The translations under genes and the position numbers were made by a program. Under the pieces are notes generated by a model. The model was not told where the DNA came from, searched no databases, and saw nothing but the letters and a program-made list of their open reading frames with translations. Source: Palsa-504 sp963787645 (GTDB taxonomy: Bacteria > Actinomycetota > Actinomycetes > Streptosporangiales > Streptosporangiaceae). From it: a stretch of DNA of 64,000 nucleotides. The stretch lies in NCBI GenBank assembly GCA_963787645.1, contig CAWBDS010000011.1, positions 1,240,001 to 1,304,000 on the forward strand. The letters are read 5' to 3'. How positions within the stretch are numbered: position 1 is the first letter of the stretch; each line of letters starts with the position of its first letter. This document shows, one piece after another, positions 52,614 to 64,000 of this stretch.

Positions 52614-53032
52614 CAGCCCTCACCCACCTCTCGCTTGACCACCCGGCACTTCATCGGGAGCTTGTGGATCGCGCGGCGCAGCGCCTCGCGGGCCACTTCC
52701 TCGCTCACCCCGGCCATCTCGAACATCACGCGGCCGGGCTTGACGTTGGCGATCCACCACTCGGGCGAGCCCTTGCCGGATCCCATCCGGGTCTCGGCCG
52801 GCTTCTTGGTCAACGGCCGGTCCGGGTAGATGTTGATCCAGACCTTCCCGCCGCGGCGGATGTGCCGGGTCATGGCGATACGGGCCGCCTCGATCTGCCG
52901 GTTGGTCACGTAGGCGTGCTCCAGGGCCTGGATCCCGTACTCGCCGAATGACACGTGGGTACCACCGGTGGCGTTACCGGTCCGGTGCGGCCGGTGCTGC
53001 TTGCGGTGCTTGACCCTGCGCGGAATCAGCAT
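52613..53032 (-). CDS. rplP: 50S ribosomal protein L16
   Basis: 139 residues. MLIPRRVKHRKQHRPHRTG and KPAETRMGSGKGSPEWWIA are the signatures. Near the A-site tRNA elbow. One base shared with rpmC. Confidence 0.97.
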   Translation of the reverse strand: MLIPRRVKHRKQHRPHRTGNATGGTHVSFGEYGIQALEHAYVTNRQIEAARIAMTRHIRRGGKVWINIYPDRPLTKKPAETRMGSGKGSPEWWIANVKPGRVMFEMAGVSEEVAREALRRAIHKLPMKCRVVKREVGEG

Positions 53033-53037
53033 GTCCT

Positions 53038-53793
53038 CTAGCCTTCCTCGCTGGCGGACGCGCCCTCAGGGGCACGCCGCCGCGGACGCTGCGCGTCCCG
53101 CGGCCGCTGGGGCCGCTGCTGGGCAGCGGCCCGCAACGCGGCCTGCTGCGCTTCGCGGCCGGCCCGGCTGGTCGGCGCCTCACCCTTGTAGATCCAGACC
53201 TTCACGCCGATCCGGCCGAAGGTGGTGCGGGCCTCGTAGAAGCCGTAGTCGATGTCCGCGCGCAGCGTGTGCAGCGGCACCCGGCCCTCGCGGTAGAACT
53301 CCGACCGGGACATCTCCGCGCCACCCAGGCGACCCGAGCACTGCACCCGGATGCCCTTGGCGCCGCCCTTCATCGCGCTCTGGATCGCCTTGCGCATGGC
53401 CCGCCGGAACGAAACCCGGCTGGACAGCTGCTCGGCGACGCCCTGCGCGACCAGCTGAGCGTCGATCTCGGGGTTCTTGACCTCGAGGATGTTCAGCTGG
53501 ATCTGCTTCTGGGTGAGCTTCTCCAGGTCGCCGCGGATGCGGTCGGCTTCGGCGCCGCGCCGCCCGATGACGATGCCGGGCCGCGCGGTGTGGATGTCCA
53601 CCCGCACCCGGTCCCTGGTCCGCTCGATCTCGACCTTGGAGATGCCCGCCCGCTCCATGCCGCGCTGCAGCATGCGCCGGATGGCCACGTCCTCGGCCAC
53701 GTATTCCTTGTACAGCTTGTCGGCGTACCACCGGCTCTTGAAGTCGGTGGTGATGCCGAGCCGGAACCCGTGCGGGTTCACTTTCTGCCCCAC
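53038..53793 (-). CDS. rpsC: 30S ribosomal protein S3
   Basis: 251 residues. The N-terminal KH domain contains the PGIVIGRRGAEADRIR loop; the C domain has GRLGGAEMSRSEFYREGRVP. The last 45 residues are Arg/Gln/Ala-rich and disordered. Overlaps the rplV stop by one base. Confidence 0.97.
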   Translation of the reverse strand: MGQKVNPHGFRLGITTDFKSRWYADKLYKEYVAEDVAIRRMLQRGMERAGISKVEIERTRDRVRVDIHTARPGIVIGRRGAEADRIRGDLEKLTQKQIQLNILEVKNPEIDAQLVAQGVAEQLSSRVSFRRAMRKAIQSAMKGGAKGIRVQCSGRLGGAEMSRSEFYREGRVPLHTLRADIDYGFYEARTTFGRIGVKVWIYKGEAPTSRAGREAQQAALRAAAQQRPQRPRDAQRPRRRAPEGASASEEG

Positions 53794-54146
53794 TAGCGGG
53801 TTCCTCCCTCAGAGTCGTCAGAGACGATGACCGTGATGTGACTGGTGCGCTTGAGGATCCGGTACCCGCGCCCCTGGGCGCGCGGCCGGAAGCGCTTGAG
53901 CGTCGGGCCCTCGTCGACCCAGGCCCGGCGCACCCACAACATGCCCCGGTCCACGCGGCCGCCGCCGGCGCCCGCGTTGGCGATCGCGCTGGCGAGCACC
54001 TTGCCGACCGGCTCGCTGGCCGCCTGCGGCGCGAAGGCCAGCACGGCCTGCGCCTGGTCAGCGGGCAACCCGCGGATCAGGTCCACCACCCGGCGGGCCT
54101 TCCGCGGCGTGACGCGGACATACCGCGCTTTCGCCCGAGCTTCCAT
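53793..54146 (-). CDS. rplV: 50S ribosomal protein L22
   Basis: 117 residues from ATG 54146 (MEARAKARYVRVTPRKARRV). The extended loop that lines the exit tunnel near the macrolide site is intact (RPRAQGRGYRILKRTSHI). Confidence 0.96.
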   Translation of the reverse strand: MEARAKARYVRVTPRKARRVVDLIRGLPADQAQAVLAFAPQAASEPVGKVLASAIANAGAGGGRVDRGMLWVRRAWVDEGPTLKRFRPRAQGRGYRILKRTSHITVIVSDDSEGGTR

Positions 54147-54160
54147 GTGTCGTCGTTCTC

Positions 54161-54439
54161 CTATCGGCGGCTGCGCCGGTCGTCCTTGACGTGACTGCGG
54201 AAAGTCCGCGTGGGCGCGAACTCGCCAAGCTTGTGGCCCACCATCGACTCGGTGATGAACACCGGGATGTGCTTGCGACCGTCGTGGACGGCGATCGTGT
54301 GCCCGAGCATGGCCGGGACGATCATCGAACGCCTGGACCACGTCCTGATGACGGTCTTGGTTCCCCGGTCGTTCTGCACGTCCACCTTCTTCATCAGGTG
54401 GTCGTCCACGAAGGGGCCTTTTTTAAGACTACGAGGCAT
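54161..54439 (-). CDS. rpsS: 30S ribosomal protein S19
   Basis: 92 residues, MPRSLKKGPFVDDHLMKK at the start and SMVGHKLGEFAPTRTFRSH at the end. Length standard. Between rplB and rplV. Confidence 0.97.
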   Translation of the reverse strand: MPRSLKKGPFVDDHLMKKVDVQNDRGTKTVIRTWSRRSMIVPAMLGHTIAVHDGRKHIPVFITESMVGHKLGEFAPTRTFRSHVKDDRRSRR

Positions 54440-54451
54440 CGCGTGCTGCTC

Positions 54452-55285
54452 CTACCGCTTGTTCCTGCCGCGGCGACGGCTGATCAGCCGGTCACTCGGC
54501 TTGTGCGCCCGCCGGGTCCGGCCCTCCGGCTGACCCCACGGGCTGACCGGGTGACGTCCGCCGGAGCTCTTGCCCTCGCCGCCGCCCAGCGGGTGGTCGA
54601 CCGGGTTCATGGCCACGCCGCGCACGGTCGGGCGGACGCCCTTCCAGCGCTTGCGGCCGGCCTTGCCCAGCTTGATGTTGCCCTGCTCGGCGTTGCCGAC
54701 CTCGCCGACCGTGGCCCGGCAGGTCGCGTCGACCCGCCGGATCTCGCCGGACGGCATGCGCAGCTGCGCGTAGCCGCCCTCCTTGGCCAGCAGCTGCACG
54801 CCCGAGCCTGCCGAGCGCGCGATCTTGGCCCCGCCACCGGGCCGCAGCTCGATCGCGTGGACCACGGTGCCGGTCGGGATGTTGCGCAGCGGCAGCGCGT
54901 TGCCCGGCTTGATGTCCGCGCCGGCCCCGCTCTCCACCGTGTCGCCGGCCGACAGGCCCTGCGGGCAGATGATGTAGCGCTTCTCGCCGTCCGCGTAGTG
55001 CAGCAGCGCGATGCGGGCGGTGCGGTTCGGGTCGTACTCGATGTGCGCGACCTTGGCCGGCACGCCGTCCTTGTCCGCCCGCCGGAAGTCGATCAGCCGG
55101 TAGGCGCGCTTGTGGCCGCCGCCCTGATGCCGGGCGGTGACGCGGCCGTGCACGTTCCGGCCGCCGCGCGAGTGCAGCGGACGGACCAGCGACTTCTCCG
55201 GCTCGCTCCGGGTCACCTCGGCGAAGTCAGAGCCGCTCGCGCCGCGCCGGCCAGGGGTGGTCGGCTTGTACTTACGGATAGCCAT
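54452..55285 (-). CDS. rplB: 50S ribosomal protein L2
   Basis: 277 residues. GGGHKRAYRLIDFRR, the OB and SH3-like domains, and the C-terminal VRGVAMNPVDHPLGGGEG with the conserved His near the peptidyl transferase centre. Required for subunit joining. Confidence 0.97.
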   Translation of the reverse strand: MAIRKYKPTTPGRRGASGSDFAEVTRSEPEKSLVRPLHSRGGRNVHGRVTARHQGGGHKRAYRLIDFRRADKDGVPAKVAHIEYDPNRTARIALLHYADGEKRYIICPQGLSAGDTVESGAGADIKPGNALPLRNIPTGTVVHAIELRPGGGAKIARSAGSGVQLLAKEGGYAQLRMPSGEIRRVDATCRATVGEVGNAEQGNIKLGKAGRKRWKGVRPTVRGVAMNPVDHPLGGGEGKSSGGRHPVSPWGQPEGRTRRAHKPSDRLISRRRGRNKR

Positions 55286-55300
55286 CTCTCGTCGATCTCC

Positions 55301-55594
55301 CTAGGCGCCGAAAATGTCGATTCGGTCCCCTGCGGCCAGGGTCACGATCGCCCGCTTGGTGTCCGGCCGCTTGCCCCAGCCGTACCGGGTCCGCCGCCGC
55401 TTGCCGTGCCGGTTCACGGTGTTGACCCCGGTTACCTTGACCCCGAAGACGGCCTCGACGGCCAGCCTGATCTGGGTCTTGTTGGCCTCGGGAGCCACGA
55501 CGAAGGTGTACTTACCCTCGTCGAGCAGCCCGTAGCTCTTCTCCGAGACCACCGGCCGCAGCAGGACGTCCCGCGGATTGTTGTCCCGGCTCAC
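55301..55594 (-). CDS. rplW: 50S ribosomal protein L23
   Basis: 97 residues. RDVLLRPVVSEKSYGLLDEG and KTQIRLAVEAVFGVKVTGVN are the signatures. Forms the exit-tunnel docking site for SRP and trigger factor. Overlaps rplD by four bases. Confidence 0.96.
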   Translation of the reverse strand: MSRDNNPRDVLLRPVVSEKSYGLLDEGKYTFVVAPEANKTQIRLAVEAVFGVKVTGVNTVNRHGKRRRTRYGWGKRPDTKRAIVTLAAGDRIDIFGA

Positions 55595-56250
55595 TGACCG
55601 GCTCCCTTCGTCGCCCTCGCGACGAACGCCGTCAGGGCCTGCTCGGTGAAGACCACGTGATCGCTGGCCAGCACGTCATAGGTGTTCAGCTGGTCCTCGG
55701 CCAGGACGTGCACGCCCGGCACGTTCCGCAGCGACTTCCAGGTCAGATCATCGTCGCGGTGCGCGACCACGAGCACCGGGCGGCCCAGCGCGCCGCCGGA
55801 AGTGCCCAGCGCCCCGGTCAGCACGGCTATCGCGTCCTTGGTCCGGGGCGCGTCGCCCTCGACGAAGCCGCTGACCACCAGCACCCGGCCGTGACTGAGC
55901 CGGTCGGACAGCGCGCCGCGCAGCGCGGCGGCCTTCATCTTCTTGGGGGTCCGCTGCACGTACGAGCGCGGCACCGGGCCGTGCACGACGCCGCCGCCGG
56001 TGTACTGCGGTGCGCGCAGCGAGCCCTGGCGGGCCCGGCCCGTGCCCTTCTGCCGGTACGGCTTCCTGCCGCCGCCGCGGACCTGGCCGCGGGTCTTGGC
56101 GGCGTGCGTGCCCTGCCGGGCCGCGGCCTGCTGGGCCACCACGACCTGGTGGATCAGCGGAATGTTGACCTTGGCGGCGAAGATCTCCTCCGGCAGGTCG
56201 ACCGTCTTGCCGCCCTTACCGGACGGCGAGATGACGCTGACGGCGGTCAT
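55591..56250 (-). CDS. rplD: 50S ribosomal protein L4
   Basis: 219 residues. The tunnel loop is TRGQVRGGGRKPYRQKGTGR followed by ARQGSLRAPQ, intact for macrolide-relevant residues. L4 represses the S10 operon in E. coli. Confidence 0.96.
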   Translation of the reverse strand: MTAVSVISPSGKGGKTVDLPEEIFAAKVNIPLIHQVVVAQQAAARQGTHAAKTRGQVRGGGRKPYRQKGTGRARQGSLRAPQYTGGGVVHGPVPRSYVQRTPKKMKAAALRGALSDRLSHGRVLVVSGFVEGDAPRTKDAIAVLTGALGTSGGALGRPVLVVAHRDDDLTWKSLRNVPGVHVLAEDQLNTYDVLASDHVVFTEQALTAFVARATKGAGQ

Positions 56251-56915
56251 CAGGCTTCACCCCCACCCTTGGATAGATTGCGGACCGCGCTGCGGACCAG
56301 CACGACCCGGCCGCGAGGACCGGGCACCGCGCCCTTGATCAGGAGCAGCCCCCGCTCGGCGTCGACCGCGTGCACGGTGAGCGACTGCACGGTGGTGCGC
56401 ACGCCGCCCATCCGGCCCGCCATCCGCACGCCCTTGAACACGTGGCCCGGGGTGGCGCAGGCGCCGATGGACCCGGGCGAGCGATGCTTGCGCTGGGTGC
56501 CGTGCGAGGAGCCCAGGCCCTTGAAGCCGTGCCGCTTCATGACCCCGGCCGTGCCCTTGCCCTTGCTCTGGCCGGTCACGTCGACGTGCTGCCCGTTGGC
56601 GAACACCTCAGCGGTGAGCTCCTGCCCGAGCGTGTACTCCGACGCGTCGTCGGTGCGCAGCTCGGCCAGGTACCGGCGCGGGGTCAGGCCCGCCTTCTCG
56701 AACACGCCGCTGACCGGCTTGGTCACCTTGCGCGGATCGATCTCGCCGAAGCCGAGTTGCACGGCCGAGTACCCGTCGCGGTCCGGGGTCCGCACGCCGG
56801 TCACCACGCACGGCCCGGCCTGTACGACGGTCACCGGCACGATCTGCCCGGCCTCGTTGAAGACCTGGGTCATACCAAGCTTGGTACCCAGGATCCCTTT
56901 GATCTGCTTGCCCAT
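56250..56915 (-). CDS. rplC: 50S ribosomal protein L3
   Basis: 221 residues. ILGTKLGMTQVF at the start; GLGSSHGTQRKHRSPGSIGA is the finger reaching the peptidyl transferase centre; RMAGRMGG follows. Start 13 bp after rpsJ. Confidence 0.97.
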   Translation of the reverse strand: MGKQIKGILGTKLGMTQVFNEAGQIVPVTVVQAGPCVVTGVRTPDRDGYSAVQLGFGEIDPRKVTKPVSGVFEKAGLTPRRYLAELRTDDASEYTLGQELTAEVFANGQHVDVTGQSKGKGTAGVMKRHGFKGLGSSHGTQRKHRSPGSIGACATPGHVFKGVRMAGRMGGVRTTVQSLTVHAVDAERGLLLIKGAVPGPRGRVVLVRSAVRNLSKGGGEA

Positions 56916-56928
56916 GTCGGTGCGTTCC

Positions 56929-57237
56929 TCAGAGCTTGATCTCGATGTCGACGCCAGCCGGCAGGTCGAGGCGCATCAGCGAGTCCACCGTCTTCGGCGT
57001 GGGGTCGATGATGTCGATCAGCCGCTTGTGCGTCCGCATCTCGAAGTGCTCGCGCGAGTCCTTGTACTTGTGCGGAGAGCGGATGACGCAGTACACGTTC
57101 TTCTCGGTAGGCAGCGGCACCGGGCCAGCCACCCGCGCGCCGGTACGCGTCACGGTGTCGACGATCTTCCGCGCCGAGCTGTCGATGACCTCGTGGTCAT
57201 ATGCCTTGAGCCGGATGCGGATCTTCTGTCCCGCCAT
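56929..57237 (-). CDS. rpsJ: 30S ribosomal protein S10 (NusE)
   Basis: 102 residues: KIRIRLKAYDHEVIDSSARK and PLPTEKNVYCVIRSPHKYKD. First gene of the S10 operon; also the NusE factor linking NusG to transcription. The 120-bp gap before tuf must hold its promoter. Confidence 0.97.
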   Translation of the reverse strand: MAGQKIRIRLKAYDHEVIDSSARKIVDTVTRTGARVAGPVPLPTEKNVYCVIRSPHKYKDSREHFEMRTHKRLIDIIDPTPKTVDSLMRLDLPAGVDIEIKL

Positions 57238-57315
57238 GGTTGGCCTCGGTGTCCTTCGCTTCTTTAGTCAGCCACTTTTTACATTGGCGCTGTACGTACG
57301 TGGTCGGTCATGCGG

Positions 57316-57345
57316 CGGCGGCCGGGCCGGTGAGCCCGGCCGCCG
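57316..57345. terminator. Perfect 12-bp hairpin between tuf and rpsJ
   Basis: CGGCGGCCGGGC (57316-57327) pairs with 57334-57345 around CGGTGA. It follows the tuf stop on the minus strand and probably ends the str operon transcript before the S10 operon. Confidence 0.7.
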
Positions 57346-57357
57346 TTTGCACGACCT

Positions 57358-58551
<1,194 letters not shown>

Positions 58552-58575
58552 TGGATTCTCCTCGTTGGTTATTGC

Positions 58576-58601
58576 GACCCGCCCACCCAGATGGGCGGGT
58601 C
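58576..58601. terminator. 10-bp hairpin between fusA and tuf
   Basis: GACCCGCCCA and TGGGCGGGTC arms around CCCAGA, in the 66-bp gap. Possibly an attenuator or RNA-processing site that allows a higher tuf level. Confidence 0.55.
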
Positions 58602-58617
58602 CGTACTGACTGCTGGC

Positions 58618-60714
<2,097 letters not shown>

Positions 60715-60760
60715 GATTCCTCGTTCTCGTAAATAGAAGTCTTGGTTGCTGAGCCCGCGC

Positions 60761-61230
60761 TCACCAGCGGTAGTGGGCGAACGCCTTGTTGGACTCGGCC
60801 ATCTTGTGCGTGTCCTCGCGCCGCTTGACGCTGGCGCCGAGGCCGTTGCTCGCGTCGAGCAGCTCGTTCATGAGCCGCTCGGTCATGGTCTTCTCGCGAC
60901 GGTTCCTGGAGTAGGCCACGATCCAGCGCAGCGCCAGCGTGGTGCTGCGGGACGCGCGGACCTCGACCGGGACCTGGTAGGTGGCGCCGCCGACGCGGCG
61001 GCTCTTGACCTCCAGGGTCGGCTTGACGTTGTCCAGGGCGCGCTTGAGGGTGATGACCGGGTCGTTGCCCGTCTTCTCCCGGCACCCTTCGAGTGCTCCG
61101 TAGACGATGTGCTCGGCCACCGACCGCTTGCCGTCCTTGAGGACCTTGTTGGCGAGCGCGGTGACCAGCGGCGAGCCGTAAACCGGATCGGTGACAAGCT
61201 GCCGCTTGGCCGCGGGACCCTTGCGAGGCA

Positions 61231-61231
<1 letters not shown>
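60761..61231 (-). CDS. rpsG: 30S ribosomal protein S7
   Basis: 156 residues from ATG 61231 (MPRKGPAAKRQLVTDPVYGS), overlapping the rpsL stop (ATGA). KSRRVGGATYQVPVEVR and the C-terminal RREDTHKMAESNKAFAHYRW are typical. Primary 16S 3'-domain binder. Confidence 0.97.
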
Positions 61232-61605
<374 letters not shown>

Positions 61606-62028
61606 CCGCGTCTCCGTCTTTCCGTCGTTTTGCTTCCGAGGTCTCTCTAGCCGGTCAAGGCCCCAAATCGGGACCTGGTAATCCGTCTAGCTGGGCTTTC
61701 TTTACCCCCGCCGACCCCCGAGGTCGGGCGTGTCGCCGTGACCGGGCGTCAGCGGCTCGTCGTGAGCCGACTGCTGAGAGGGAGAAAACCCGTGCTGCCA
61801 GCCACTCAGCCACCCGGAGCCGGTCCGTGGACCATCAGCCTCTGAGCTGGCCATCAACTGGCATGCGTACGTGCCCATGCGAACACGGACACGGATGAAG
61901 AACTTACCATGACCTGACCATCAAGCAAAATCGAGCGTCCACCGGCCCGGTCCCCCCGGGAGCGTGGATGCCCGTCAAGCATTGCTCGTACCTCTACAAC
62001 GCGCCCTCCGCCGCGTTTAATCCCCCAG

Positions 62029-62092
62029 GAGCGGAGTGAAACTGGGCATCCACCACGCTAGGGGGTGGTGGAACCCGGGTTTCACCCCGCTC
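62029..62092. repeat. Large imperfect inverted repeat, 28-nt arms
   Basis: Arms 62029-62056 and 62065-62092 match at 23 of 28 positions around an 8-nt loop. The outer 14 nt (GAGCGGAGTGAAAC) have one mismatch and the inner 8 (TCCACCAC) none. A related half occurs at 27085-27111. Confidence 0.65.
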
Positions 62093-62166
62093 AGCGGCGG
62101 CCCCGCTCAGCGGTGGGGCTGGGGCGGGGGCACGAGCCACGGCCCGTTCCGCCTATATATAGAGCA

Positions 62167-62204
62167 ACGGGCTGGCGGCCACCTGGGAGCGGCCGCCAGC
62201 CCGT
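62167..62204 (-). terminator. Perfect 14-bp hairpin after rpoC
   Basis: ACGGGCTGGCGGCC and GGCCGCCAGCCCGT arms around a 10-nt loop lie 15 bp after the rpoC stop. On the minus strand it is followed by TTGCTCTATATATAGG, moderately T-rich. Likely the rpoBC terminator. Confidence 0.75.
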
Positions 62205-62219
62205 GACTGGCCTTACTGA

Positions 62220-64000
<1,781 letters not shown>

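Larger units (their letters stand above)
61606..62219. other. 614-bp gene-free stretch between rpoC and rpsL
   Basis: No credible coding sequence or tRNA. It holds the rpsL leader (with a CCGACC/GGTCGG hairpin at 61711-61727), an AT-richer part at about 61850-61930, a large imperfect inverted repeat at 62029-62092, a TATATA-containing palindrome near 62155, and the rpoC terminator hairpin. Confidence 0.6.

Noticed and set aside
62029..62092. Possible tRNA or small RNA in the rpoC-rpsL gap
   Set aside because: The inverted repeat gives a single long hairpin, not a cloverleaf, and no T-loop sequence was found. A covariance-model search would be needed to exclude a small RNA.
62154..62163. TATA-containing palindrome as a promoter for rpsL
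   Set aside because: It is more than 500 bp from the rpsL start and directly next to the rpoC terminator; no matching -35 was recognised.

Overview
The window is a very GC-rich, tightly packed bacterial segment from a filamentous-type actinobacterium. Evidence for this is the four-gene conservon (CvnA-D), the XRE/DUF5753 plus DUF397 pair with an RsbW-like ATPase, DUF1707 and DUF6542 proteins, zinc-binding (C+) versions of S4, S14 and L36, many GTG starts, and large ribosomal, str and alr-tsa clusters in actinomycete order. The set is compatible with Streptosporangiales-like lineages, but the family cannot be fixed from sequence inspection alone. I see no rRNA, tRNA, transposase, prophage or CRISPR array.

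Layout. 1-9.8 kb is mixed metabolic and envelope content: the tail of a PucR-type regulator, an interrupted membrane sensor, threonine synthase, a decayed SDR, a VOC protein, class II fumarase, a frameshifted aquaporin, a free-standing B12-binding subunit, an LCP cell-wall ligase and a DUF6542 membrane protein. 9.8-19.9 kb is information processing and signalling: PcrA helicase, the cvnABCD operon, an RsbW-like ATPase, DUF397, an XRE/DUF5753 regulator and a PIG-L deacetylase. 20-28.6 kb is redox and amino-acid metabolism: an APC permease divergent from a saccharopine-dehydrogenase-like enzyme, then coxS-coxL-coxM in form II (SLM) order, coxG and a nitroreductase. 28.7-36.5 kb, minus strand, is glmM-nnr-alr-tsaE-(membrane protein)-tsaB-rimI-tsaD, which links peptidoglycan precursor supply, NAD(P)HX repair and t6A tRNA modification. 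36.5-61.6 kb, minus strand, is the translation block: rplM-rpsI, truA, the alpha, spc and S10 operons, then tuf, fusA, rpsG and rpsL. The 3' part of rpoC closes the window.

Three themes stand out. (1) Several genes are broken by single-base changes, including the essential rpoC (three 1-nt insertions within about 170 bp), so local sequence errors are a serious alternative to true gene decay for the aquaporin, SDR and sensor. (2) In-frame minisatellites (12, 15, 18 bp) have expanded the disordered parts of unrelated proteins, including a His-rich insertion in the tRNA enzyme TruA. (3) Ribosomal protein S12 carries Arg at position 88, the position where Lys-to-Arg gives streptomycin resistance in mycobacteria. 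The most system-like loci are the conservon next to a WhiJ-like XRE/DUF397/ATPase set, and the form II cox cluster with a membrane-anchored CoxG.
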